Source: an uncultured Lachnospiraceae bacterium (GTDB lineage Bacteria; Bacillota; Clostridia; Lachnospirales; Lachnospiraceae). From it: DNA of 60,413 bases. Positions within the stretch are counted from its first letter, which is position 1, and each line of letters starts with the position of its first letter. This document shows positions 8,323 to 17,093 of this stretch, in pieces. The stretch covers positions 1 through 60,413 of the forward strand of contig CADAKW010000003.1 of NCBI GenBank assembly GCA_902788645.1, given 5' to 3'. A program made the position numbers and the translations under genes. The notes under the pieces were generated by a model. That model worked only from the letters and a program-made list of their open reading frames with translations. It was not told where the DNA came from and ran no database searches.

Positions 8323-10239
8323 TCACCCGGATATCCCATTGGTTTCGCGCAGATACTGCAAAAACTCTCTCTCCGGCAGCGGTTTTGAATAAAAATATCC
8401 CTGCAGGAAATCTCCCTTCAATCGCTTAAAAATATCAATATGTTCCTGTGTCTCAATACCCTCCGAAATAATCCTTTTTCCTTCTGCATGTATCATCGGT
8501 ACAAGCTGATCAAGATATTTATTCTCTCCTCTTCCATAGGACCACACAAGGCTCTTATCGATCTTGACGAAATCCACCGGCAGACTCACAATACTGCTGA
8601 CATTGGAATAACCCGTTCCAAAATCATCCAGAGCGATCTTAGCTCCGGAGGAGCGAAGCGTCTCCAGAGTTTCCCTTATCTCTTCCTTATCCATAATACC
8701 GCTCTCTGTAATCTCCAGATGCATCCTTGACATAGGGATGTCGTATTCTCCTGCAATACGGATCAGGTCCTGTGCAAGCTCTTCATAACAACACTGTACC
8801 GGCGACAGATTGATATTGATATCATCGATCCCCATTTCAAAGATATGGTTCTGGGTTGCAAATATACATGCCTTGCGATAGATCTGTTCTCCCAGAGCAA
8901 TGATATCCCGGTTCTCTTCCGCTACATGAATAAAAAACTCCGGATTGATAAATTTTTTATCCTTGTCCTTTAAACGGGACAGCACCTCCAGAGAAGTGAC
9001 CCGCCCCTTTTCCAGAGAATAGATCGGCTGAAAATATATCTCGATGCTATTGTCAATGACTGCCTGTTCCACCAGCTCTGCCACCATCTGCTTTTCCTCT
9101 GCCGGCTTCACAGCATCGTGGGTCAGCGGAATCAATTCTCCTGCTTTGTGGTGACCCTGATGATCCGACCTCGCATATGCCACCCGCTGTAAAAGCTCGT
9201 CAACGGAATCACAGTCATCGAGAATATTTACCTCATAAAAACAATATTCATGGACAATTTCTTCTCCATCGATCGTCCATATCTTGGGCATCACATCAAC
9301 AAAACGCTGATGTACCTCTCTCGTCTCCTTTTCATTGGGGAGCAGTATCGCAAACGTAGAAGCAGCAATATGATAATAATCCTTGTCTCCGCACTCCTTC
9401 TGCATCAGCTCTGCCATAGCCGCCTGAATCGCTGTCAGCTTGGAGTCCTCATACATCTCTGTCATGGCATTATAGTTGATGATCCGAATGATCAGCACTG
9501 AACACTCCTCTTTATAAGCCATTTTTTCACGAACAGTTTCTTCAAAACCATGCATCTTGAAAAAACCGGTCACTTCATCCATGTAATAATCGGAATTCTG
9601 CAAAAACAGATAACAGCAGAAAACAACAACACTGTTTACCGCATAAGCAAACAAAAAGTTGGGAAATAACGTGTATTGCAGTACCTTGGCAGTGACCACT
9701 GCCACAGGGATCGCAATGATCCATTTCTTGATCCTTCTTGAAACAAAGGAAACCCGCTGCATCAGCACCAAAGGGATCAGTATGTAAATAATACAGATGG
9801 ATTCAATCAAATAGTACCAGTTTCCTCTATGAAATACCCCCTGAGGATCAAACGAATACAACATCCCCGTAAAAGGCATCACTGCAATTGCGATCACTCC
9901 CACTGCAAAGGGAACACACCATAAAACCTTACGTTTCGTACCGCCGATATAATCCAGCCTGTGAAGCAGCTCCATCGCATACAGAGAATACGTAACCGAG
10001 TAGATCATGGAGACAACCAAAAAGACTGTCTGCACAATATATCCTAATAAAACAGGCACGGGATGATACATCACGATCCCACAAAAGACATCACAAACAG
10101 CAGTCACAACTCCCAGCAGCATAAGCCAGAAAAACAGACTGCTCCTATACACACGCAAATGTCTTTGTTTAAAAAACACCAGCGTTGCGACCATCATAAA
10201 TGTCATTGCCGCAAGCTCATAATGTATCTGTACCTCCAT
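8323..10239 (-). CDS. membrane-bound EAL-domain protein, likely c-di-GMP phosphodiesterase
   Basis: 638 residues: about seven N-terminal membrane helices (1-215), a degenerate GGDEF domain without the signature (about 230-375), and a C-terminal EAL domain (about 395-630). EAL catalytic positions look intact: the E of SLEVLSRL, N of ININLSP, E of LEITES, DD of LDDFGTGYSN, K of VKIDKS, E of SEGIET and Q of LQGYFYSKP. It should hydrolyse cyclic di-GMP. Its ATG overlaps the stop of the upstream gene (TAATG), so it is coupled to that paralogue. Confidence 0.85.
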   Translation of the reverse strand: MEVQIHYELAAMTFMMVATLVFFKQRHLRVYRSSLFFWLMLLGVVTAVCDVFCGIVMYHPVPVLLGYIVQTVFLVVSMIYSVTYSLYAMELLHRLDYIGGTKRKVLWCVPFAVGVIAIAVMPFTGMLYSFDPQGVFHRGNWYYLIESICIIYILIPLVLMQRVSFVSRRIKKWIIAIPVAVVTAKVLQYTLFPNFLFAYAVNSVVVFCCYLFLQNSDYYMDEVTGFFKMHGFEETVREKMAYKEECSVLIIRIINYNAMTEMYEDSKLTAIQAAMAELMQKECGDKDYYHIAASTFAILLPNEKETREVHQRFVDVMPKIWTIDGEEIVHEYCFYEVNILDDCDSVDELLQRVAYARSDHQGHHKAGELIPLTHDAVKPAEEKQMVAELVEQAVIDNSIEIYFQPIYSLEKGRVTSLEVLSRLKDKDKKFINPEFFIHVAEENRDIIALGEQIYRKACIFATQNHIFEMGIDDININLSPVQCCYEELAQDLIRIAGEYDIPMSRMHLEITESGIMDKEEIRETLETLRSSGAKIALDDFGTGYSNVSSIVSLPVDFVKIDKSLVWSYGRGENKYLDQLVPMIHAEGKRIISEGIETQEHIDIFKRLKGDFLQGYFYSKPLPEREFLQYLRETNGISG

Positions 10240-12152
10240 TATACTTCCTCCATATACATATGTATCCTCTCCGGTGTCAGGACTCCGGAATAATATCTCC
10301 CCTGAAAATATGAGATATCTCCCAGTTTCTTTACCTCTTCATAACGCTTTTCATTGTCAATGCCCTCCAGACAAATATCCCATCCATTGTCATGAAGCAT
10401 ATTGATCTGATATTTCAAAACATCACTCTCTCCGGAGCAATATCTCTCCACCATTTTTTCACTGATCTTTACAACACCGAAAGGCATCCTCATGATCCCC
10501 TGAAGATTACATACATTGTCACCGTAACGGTCAAGTACCACTGTTACCCCTTCACTGATCAGGTCATTGATATACTTCTCCAGCCGTTCAAAAGGAACAC
10601 TCATATCCTCTGTCATCTCCAGACAGAGCCGGTTTAAAGGAAACTCATATTTTTTTGCCAGAAAACGATATTCCCGGATCACTGTCTCCGAACTGATATG
10701 AAGCGGAGTTACATTGATAATAAGCTTTTTGAACCCATGCTCCAGGATCCTTTCATCCCGGGCCATTTTCAAAGCACTCTCCAGCGTGATACGCCCCAGC
10801 TCCCGAACATAACCCATTTCCTTGGCAACAGCCCAGATCGCTCCTTCCGGAATCGGCTTACCATTTTCCCGAAGCATATAAATCTTTGCCTCTACCGCAT
10901 GTCTTTTCCCCGTGCTGCTGTCAACGATCGGAGCAATGCAGATATCACACTGCTTATCCTGCATGATCTTCTTCAACATACGGCTGATCTGAAGCTCCAG
11001 ATCGATATTCCGGCGAACCTCTCCCTCATAGCGCAGAAGCTGCCTGTCGTGGAGCTGTTCCCTCAGCATCTTTTTCATGCTGGCAACCATCTTGTAAAAC
11101 TCTGACTGGTCGTATGCGGCCTCCTCAAGAGTAAGCATATAAAATCCATAACTGATCGGAATGCTTTTGTTGTTGATCCTCACAGTCCCCGGAAGTCTCT
11201 GTGAAACCGCCTCATAAAGAGCTACACTGTCCTCTTCCCTCCTCTGAAGCACGGCAAAATCGGCACCGTGAATATGGAACTGATTATGTTCTCCTCCATA
11301 TTGACGGAGGATTCCACCAATCTCCCCCATAACACCGGAAAGCTCGTCCTCTTCACAGATACTCAGAATATTCTGATAATTTTGTATCGCAATGAACAGA
11401 CAGCTAAATCTCTGACGATACTTAAACTTTTCCTGAATGACCTTGCGAAAACCTGCCCTGGAAAATCCTCCGCTGATCCGGTCAGAATAACGGTCCAGAT
11501 TCTGGTACAGCAGATAACATACAAAGATCATAACTGCCACTCCATAAAAGGCTAACAGGTAACTGCCCTTTAAAAACGTATGCTGTATTAAAACTATAAT
11601 ATCATATTGCACACACAATATCACGCATATCAGCCCCCTGAATACGGAATCAGAGGACGAAGAATGAATCGCCGTAAAGCATGCCCCGATAAAGTAAATA
11701 CTGACTACCAGAAATGTAAGGTTCTTGAGCGGTCCGCTATGACAGATCCCCTGGAAATCATACCAGAATACCAGATGCGTGACCGGACTGGATACCACAA
11801 GTGCCGTTGCCACACAGGCCGGCAGGATCATCTCCAGAAAACGTATACTTTTGACAATGACCCTGTGTCCGCAAAGACCATGCCAATATTGAAAATAAAA
11901 CATGGCAATCCAGACCATAGCGACCCTCGGGATCACAAAATCCAGATTGCAGGCATATCTGCTCTCCGGAAATACAAACTCGCAAAATATATTGACTGCG
12001 ATATCTACTATGGTAAAAAGCACACCAGCCTGCAAAAGCTGGTTAAAACAGCGATTCATATACAGATCCAGCCAATTCTTCTTTTTGTAGCTTATAGAAA
12101 TCACGGCTAAAAATACAGCCGCAACCACATCATATGCATACTCGCTTGTCAT
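10239..12152 (-). CDS. membrane-bound degenerate EAL-domain protein
   Basis: 637 residues with the same layout as the next gene: membrane helices, a GGDEF-like domain without signature, and a C-terminal EAL-like domain. The EAL signature reads VEAKIY, and the metal-binding DDFGTG loop reads LDRYGDN, so the second aspartate is arginine. N (INVTP), E (LEMTED), K (VKISEK), E (LEGIDN) and Q (FQGRYYS) remain. Loss of the DD pair predicts an inactive or ligand-binding domain. The start at 12152 has GGAGG upstream. It is probably a paralogue of the downstream active enzyme. Confidence 0.8.
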   Translation of the reverse strand: MTSEYAYDVVAAVFLAVISISYKKKNWLDLYMNRCFNQLLQAGVLFTIVDIAVNIFCEFVFPESRYACNLDFVIPRVAMVWIAMFYFQYWHGLCGHRVIVKSIRFLEMILPACVATALVVSSPVTHLVFWYDFQGICHSGPLKNLTFLVVSIYFIGACFTAIHSSSSDSVFRGLICVILCVQYDIIVLIQHTFLKGSYLLAFYGVAVMIFVCYLLYQNLDRYSDRISGGFSRAGFRKVIQEKFKYRQRFSCLFIAIQNYQNILSICEEDELSGVMGEIGGILRQYGGEHNQFHIHGADFAVLQRREEDSVALYEAVSQRLPGTVRINNKSIPISYGFYMLTLEEAAYDQSEFYKMVASMKKMLREQLHDRQLLRYEGEVRRNIDLELQISRMLKKIMQDKQCDICIAPIVDSSTGKRHAVEAKIYMLRENGKPIPEGAIWAVAKEMGYVRELGRITLESALKMARDERILEHGFKKLIINVTPLHISSETVIREYRFLAKKYEFPLNRLCLEMTEDMSVPFERLEKYINDLISEGVTVVLDRYGDNVCNLQGIMRMPFGVVKISEKMVERYCSGESDVLKYQINMLHDNGWDICLEGIDNEKRYEEVKKLGDISYFQGRYYSGVLTPERIHMYMEEV

Positions 12153-12177
12153 ATGAACCTCCATTCTGATCTGTTAT

Positions 12178-13239
12178 CTACTCATCTGCCGCACTGTGCT
12201 GGAACAGATTGTATCTGTCTTTTCCGGATCGTTTTGATAAGTATAATGCTTTATCCGCCTTCTGATAAACAGACATAAAATCTTCCCCGTCAATCGGTGC
12301 AGATGCTATACCAATACTTGCCGAAACCTGCACAGCAATATCTCCATTGGAATACTCTGCCTTCAGATTTTCACAAAGCTGTTCTCCCTTTTTGGTCATA
12401 TACTCTGTGAGGTTTTCCTGATCAAATGCATCAAATGGTGCAAAAACAGCGAACTCATCGCCTCCCAGACGTCCGATCAGTGCATTGGCCGGAAATACCT
12501 TTTTTATTTTGCCGGCAGTCTCCACTAACACTTTATCGCCATATGCATGCCCCAGATTGTCATTGACTTCCTTGAAATTGTCCAGATCGATCATAAAAAA
12601 GACGAGTTTTTCACTGCCGATACGATACTCCATCTGAGCAGACACCCTGCTTTCCATTGTCTTTTTATTTAAGATACCGGTCAGAAGATCATTTTCTGCC
12701 ATCTCCGTCAGCTCTTTCTCCTGACTTATCTGAGAATCAACATTTTCCATACGGATCACAAATCTTTTGTTTTTCTGATTCTTTTCATTCTTGACCAGAG
12801 TGCCTGTAACTGCATACCACGCATATGTATCATCCAGCCTCCGGATCAGAAGATCCGTCTTGAAATATTTCTCTCCGCTGTCAAAGAAGTTACGTATGGC
12901 CGAACGAACCGGAGTTGCCTCCTCATTGACCCAGTTATAGATATCATAGACTTCAACCCCCATAAAATCCAGCATATCAAACCCTGTAAACTGCCCAATG
13001 TCCCCTGTCACGGTCAGGTGCTGCGGTGAAAATGTATAATCCAACCAGATACTTTCATTCTGTGCTGCGATCAGATCATATCTTTCCTTTTCCCCATACA
13101 CGCGTTTAAATTGAATAGCAAAAAAAACAATGCCCGCACACAGCATGACCACAAGCACGATCAACACTGCAATGATCGTCATAAATATGTTTCTTGCCGA
13201 TGTTGCAGCGAGGGAACTAAAAAATAATCTTTGCCACAT
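12178..13239 (-). CDS. GGDEF diguanylate cyclase with PAS-like sensor
   Basis: 353 residues: one N-terminal membrane helix (about 15-43), a PAS-like region (about 55-165), then a GGDEF domain with an intact RLGGDEF near residue 259-263 and the upstream motif DLDNFKEVNDNLGH. It should make cyclic di-GMP from GTP. No RxxD inhibitory site precedes the signature (NALIG instead). The ATG at 13239, with GGGGGC eight bases upstream, is used rather than 13257. First gene of a synthesis/degradation operon with the two EAL proteins. Confidence 0.88.
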   Translation of the reverse strand: MWQRLFFSSLAATSARNIFMTIIAVLIVLVVMLCAGIVFFAIQFKRVYGEKERYDLIAAQNESIWLDYTFSPQHLTVTGDIGQFTGFDMLDFMGVEVYDIYNWVNEEATPVRSAIRNFFDSGEKYFKTDLLIRRLDDTYAWYAVTGTLVKNEKNQKNKRFVIRMENVDSQISQEKELTEMAENDLLTGILNKKTMESRVSAQMEYRIGSEKLVFFMIDLDNFKEVNDNLGHAYGDKVLVETAGKIKKVFPANALIGRLGGDEFAVFAPFDAFDQENLTEYMTKKGEQLCENLKAEYSNGDIAVQVSASIGIASAPIDGEDFMSVYQKADKALYLSKRSGKDRYNLFQHSAADE

Positions 13240-13375
13240 AATGTCTGCCCCCTGCATCCTTTCTTTATGTGTATTCCTTTGTACCTTCTCCCCGTACTGT
13301 TCCCAAAAAATCCCCTGTAAAACAATTATATCATCCTTCAGAAAAAAAAGAAAGTTATCTCCATAAAAAGTGTAA

Positions 13376-13420
13376 CAAAAAATAAAACAGCCAGACAGAT
13401 CACTCTGATCCGTATGGCTG
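13376..13420 (-). terminator. terminator-like hairpin in the leader of the c-di-GMP operon
   Basis: On the minus strand a hairpin CAGCCA...TGGCTG with an inner GATCA/TGATC stem is followed by TTTTATTTTTT, about 140 nt before the GGDEF start. A second hairpin (CCGGC...GCCGG) lies just upstream. No minus-strand gene precedes it, so it may attenuate the operon. The rest of 13421-13768 holds no gene and includes the divergent promoter below. Confidence 0.5.
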
Positions 13421-13663
13421 CTTTATCTCCGGCTTAGATATGCCGGCGGGATTCTCCTGTCCGCTCAGAATCCTTTATGTATCTTAACACTCTCCACTCC
13501 CTTGGAAAATGTCATGCGACATTTCCTGCCCTAATCATCTTTTACTCGTCACCCGATATCCAACATATTATCACGGCACTTTCTTTTTTTCTAGCTTTTT
13601 GTCATGAAATGCCTGTTTTTGGTCATGAAATCATTTTCGTAAATTTAAATATCATAAAAACAA

Positions 13664-13693
13664 TTGCTTAATGTGTCCCAAAAGTGATACAAT
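13664..13693 (+). promoter_or_regulatory. candidate promoter of the LytTR operon
   Basis: TTGCTT (13664-13669) and TACAAT (13688-13693) are separated by 18 bp, about 75 bp before the regulator start. Confidence 0.5.
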
Positions 13694-13768
13694 ACGATAC
13701 GAATAATATACGTGTATTTTCAATATGAAAATAACAAAAAGAACTTTACGAACAGGAGAGCCCTACAA

Positions 13769-14455
13769 ATGAATCCATCCGTTTTTATATTGGAAGATAA
13801 TCCTGCTTTTTCGCAGAATCTTGTGGATATGATCAACCATTATCCTATCAATCTGAACTGCTTTGTCGCATCGGATCTGAACTCGGCATTAAAAAAACTG
13901 GATGATTCCATCCACTATACTGCTTTTTTTGTAGATATCGCTCTGGATGAAACTACTGAGAATAAAGATGGTCTGGCTTTTGCAAAATATCTGTCGGAAA
14001 ATTCCTCTTACAGAGAAACTCCCGTGATCTTTACCACGAGTTTTCCCCATTATATATATGAGGCATTAAATCAGCTGCACTGTTATGCTTATCTGCTAAA
14101 GCCCTTTCGCCAGGAGGATGTGTTTTACCAACTGGATCAGATCTTAAAAACCAATTGTTCGATCCGTCTCAAAACAGCGGACGGCATTTTCATGAAATTA
14201 AATACAAATGATATTTATTTTATACAGGCTTTTGGCAGAAATATGCTTTATGCCACAAAACACGGAGAGATCTGTTCCAGACAATATACCATGAAATCTC
14301 TGGCCGACATCCTTCCGGAACATTTTGTGCGCTGCCATAAATCATTTATCGTTAATAAAAAATATATCCACTCAGCCAATCCAAAGGAACGGACACTCCA
14401 CATCAAGGAAATCGAGGACGATATTCCCTATGGAAAAGTTTTTTATCTTGAGTAG
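13769..14455 (+). CDS. LytTR-family response regulator (AgrA/ComE type)
   Basis: 228 residues: receiver domain (about 1-115) with acidic pair EDN near the start, phosphoacceptor in FFVDIALDE and conserved lysine in LLKPF; then a LytTR DNA-binding domain (about 135-228) with FVRCHKSFIVNKKYI. The ATG at 13769 (AGGAGAG upstream) gives the canonical MNPSVFILEDN start. It is followed 29 bp later by its GHKL kinase. Such pairs usually respond to secreted peptides, but no peptide or exporter gene is visible nearby. Confidence 0.88.
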   Translation: MNPSVFILEDNPAFSQNLVDMINHYPINLNCFVASDLNSALKKLDDSIHYTAFFVDIALDETTENKDGLAFAKYLSENSSYRETPVIFTTSFPHYIYEALNQLHCYAYLLKPFRQEDVFYQLDQILKTNCSIRLKTADGIFMKLNTNDIYFIQAFGRNMLYATKHGEICSRQYTMKSLADILPEHFVRCHKSFIVNKKYIHSANPKERTLHIKEIEDDIPYGKVFYLE

Positions 14456-14484
14456 CAGCATATAACAGAAAGGAGGATTTCACC

Positions 14485-15804
14485 GTGTCTATCATGATCC
14501 CGTATTTACTGGTAAACGTCCTGCAGATCGGGGCTTACGCTGTATGCATGCTTTATCTGACAGGAGAACTCGCCCTGCAGAAAAAACATCCCTGGTCTGC
14601 AGGTATCAGTTTTTTTATCATGTATTGTCTGGCGATCATTATACAATTTTATGACAACGAGTGGATCGTCATCGGACTTTTTCTCATATTAAGTCTGTAC
14701 TTTCTGTTTATTTATTTTAACACCTCCAAATCCATCAGCCAATGTCTGAATGTGGTAATATGCGGTTATCTCATCGAAACTGTCTGTCAGGTGTTTTTTA
14801 TCGTTCTGTACAATCTGCTCCATATCCCATGCGATTCCAGTGGGTATGACGATCCCGCTTCTCTGTCCATTGTCGTCTTCGGCTGTCTGGTCCTGATCCC
14901 GGTCCTTCGTTTTCTGCCGGTCCGCAAATGGATGAATAATCTGGAAAATGTATCTTATTCCTCTTCTTTGGTGCTGATCGTGATCCTTTTGATCATCTCT
15001 GCGCTGAGCTTAAGATATAACGAGTTAAGTCTGGGACTTTTGATGCCCACCATTGCATCTATTGCGATTTTTTCTTTTCTGGGGGCTCTGATCATTATGC
15101 AAAGCCTCGCAGACCAAAGACGAAAACAGGCTATTTCGGATTATGAGACTTACATGCCGATCCTCAATGATATGATCCAGAATATCCAGAAGCAGCAGCA
15201 TCTTTATAACAATCAGCTTGCATCCCTGATACATCTGTCGGACTCCTATCACGATTACGATTCCCTTTCCCATGCGCTGAAAAGTTATTCCAATTTTGCC
15301 GAAAACGCTGTGGATACCGAATCATACTCTTTTCTGCATATAGAAAATAAGCTGCTCGCCAGCCTGTTTTACTGCAAGTTTCATGAGGCAAAATCTGCCG
15401 GCATGAAAATGATCGTCAAGGTAAATGATTACCGTTATCACAGTCCCTGCTCCGATACGGAAATTGTGGACATCGTCGGTATTCTTCTTGACAACGCCCT
15501 CGAAGCTTCCCATGAAAACGATAACATTTATGTTACCCTGGGCAAGCGGTCCGGCTCCAACAGTCCATTTTTCATAACCGTGGAAAACCCGGGACCTCTG
15601 GTCACAGGAAAGTTTGTTCACGATATTTTCTCCCCACGGTATACCAGCAAAAAAGAGTTTACCGGGCATGGACTTGGATTGAATGTCCTGAAATCCTTTG
15701 TGGATAAATATCATGGATCTATCACTGTAGGAAATAATTATATTGACACTGCTGATCACGCCGGTCAACAACAGCAATATATATTTTTTGAAATAGAAAT
15801 ATAA
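14485..15804 (+). CDS. GHKL sensor histidine kinase (AgrC-like)
   Basis: 439 residues starting at GTG, with AGGAGG eight bases before; the ATG at 14494 is too far for that site. Six or so membrane helices (about 1-215) precede a dimerisation region with candidate histidine in QKQQHLYNNQL and a C-terminal ATPase domain: N box DIVGILLDNALEAS and G box GHGLGLNVLK. The residue after the histidine is L rather than the usual D. It pairs with the LytTR regulator just upstream; hemL begins 17 bp downstream. Confidence 0.85.
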   Translation: MSIMIPYLLVNVLQIGAYAVCMLYLTGELALQKKHPWSAGISFFIMYCLAIIIQFYDNEWIVIGLFLILSLYFLFIYFNTSKSISQCLNVVICGYLIETVCQVFFIVLYNLLHIPCDSSGYDDPASLSIVVFGCLVLIPVLRFLPVRKWMNNLENVSYSSSLVLIVILLIISALSLRYNELSLGLLMPTIASIAIFSFLGALIIMQSLADQRRKQAISDYETYMPILNDMIQNIQKQQHLYNNQLASLIHLSDSYHDYDSLSHALKSYSNFAENAVDTESYSFLHIENKLLASLFYCKFHEAKSAGMKMIVKVNDYRYHSPCSDTEIVDIVGILLDNALEASHENDNIYVTLGKRSGSNSPFFITVENPGPLVTGKFVHDIFSPRYTSKKEFTGHGLGLNVLKSFVDKYHGSITVGNNYIDTADHAGQQQQYIFFEIEI

Positions 15805-15821
15805 TAAAGGAGGGTCATCTC

Positions 15822-17093
15822 ATGACACGATCAGAATCACTTTTTCAGGAAGCCGTTAAATATATTCCGGGCGGAGTAAATTCTCCCGTCCGGGCCTTTG
15901 GGTCCATCGGCAGTACCCCGCGCTTTATCGCAAAAGCCGATAAGGCCTATATGTGGGACGAAGACGGAAACCAATATATCGATTTCATCGGATCCTGGGG
16001 TCCTATGATCCTCGGTCACAATCATCCCGCCACTATGCAGGCTGTACTGGAGGCATGTACCAATGGTCTGAGCTTTGGCGCCGCCACAGAACCGGAGGTT
16101 ATAATGGCAAAGCTGATCTGCGATATCGTTCCTTCCATCGACATGGTACGCATGGTCAACTCCGGCACAGAAGCCGTTATGAGTGCGATCCGTGTTGCCA
16201 GAGGATATACGGGAAGAGATAAGATCATCAAATTTACCGGCTGCTACCACGGTCACTCTGACGGTCTGCTGGTCAAAGCTGGCTCCGGCGTAATGACCGC
16301 AGGTGTGCCGGACAGTTCCGGTGTGCCGGTTTCCGTGACCAGTGATACCCTGACAGCAGAGTACAATAATCCGGACAGTGTCCGCACTCTTTTTGAGCGT
16401 TACGGCGAACAGATCGCCGCCATCATCGTGGAACCTGTTGCCGCCAATATGGGCGTTGTTCCTCCTGCTCCCGGTTTTCTCCAAAGCCTCCGGTATATCT
16501 GTGATCAGTACGGAAGTATCCTGATCTTCGACGAAGTGATCACAGGCTTCCGCCTGTCCCTCACCGGTGCCCAGGGATATTATGATATCAAGCCGGATCT
16601 GACCACCTTCGGCAAGATCATCGGCGCCGGTATGCCTGTTGGCGCATATGGCGGCCGCCGGGATATTATGGAACAGGTCTCTCCTGTAGGCAATGTGTAT
16701 CAGGCCGGTACCCTGAGCGGCAATCCCGTGGCAATGGCAGCCGGTATTACCCAGCTCACAATCTTAAAGGAGCATCCGGAGTATTACACACAATTAAACA
16801 ATACGGCAGACGAATTTTTCAATAAAATAAAGGAGATCCTTCTCCGGAAGGACCTCCCTTGGCAGGTCAATCATGTGGGTTCTATCGGAAGTCTGTTTTT
16901 TACAGAAACTCCCGTCACCGACTACTCCAGCGCAAAGAAATCGGATGTCTCCGCCTATGCCCATTACTGCAATCAGATGCTTTCCCATGGTATCTATATC
17001 GCACCGGCACAATTCGAGGCAATGTTCCTTTCACTGGCACATACGCAGGAGGATCTGCAACAGACACTCGATACCATAGCCATCTGTTTATAA
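15822..17093 (+). CDS. hemL: glutamate-1-semialdehyde 2,1-aminomutase
   Basis: A 423-residue class III PLP enzyme that forms 5-aminolevulinate from glutamate-1-semialdehyde in the C5 tetrapyrrole pathway. It has the family start IPGGVNSPVRAF, NSGTEAVMSAIR, the PLP-binding aspartate in IFDEVITGFR and the PLP lysine at 265 in TTFGKIIGAGMPVGA. AAAGGAGGG precedes the ATG. No other hem gene is in the window. It appears to be the third gene of the LytTR operon. Its stop overlaps the convergent kinase gene by 6 bp. Confidence 0.95.
   Translation: MTRSESLFQEAVKYIPGGVNSPVRAFGSIGSTPRFIAKADKAYMWDEDGNQYIDFIGSWGPMILGHNHPATMQAVLEACTNGLSFGAATEPEVIMAKLICDIVPSIDMVRMVNSGTEAVMSAIRVARGYTGRDKIIKFTGCYHGHSDGLLVKAGSGVMTAGVPDSSGVPVSVTSDTLTAEYNNPDSVRTLFERYGEQIAAIIVEPVAANMGVVPPAPGFLQSLRYICDQYGSILIFDEVITGFRLSLTGAQGYYDIKPDLTTFGKIIGAGMPVGAYGGRRDIMEQVSPVGNVYQAGTLSGNPVAMAAGITQLTILKEHPEYYTQLNNTADEFFNKIKEILLRKDLPWQVNHVGSIGSLFFTETPVTDYSSAKKSDVSAYAHYCNQMLSHGIYIAPAQFEAMFLSLAHTQEDLQQTLDTIAICL

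Noticed and set aside
13376-13620. c-di-GMP riboswitch in the GGDEF operon leader
   Set aside because: I looked for the conserved GEMM core and tetraloop pattern and did not find it; only hairpins and a terminator are seen.
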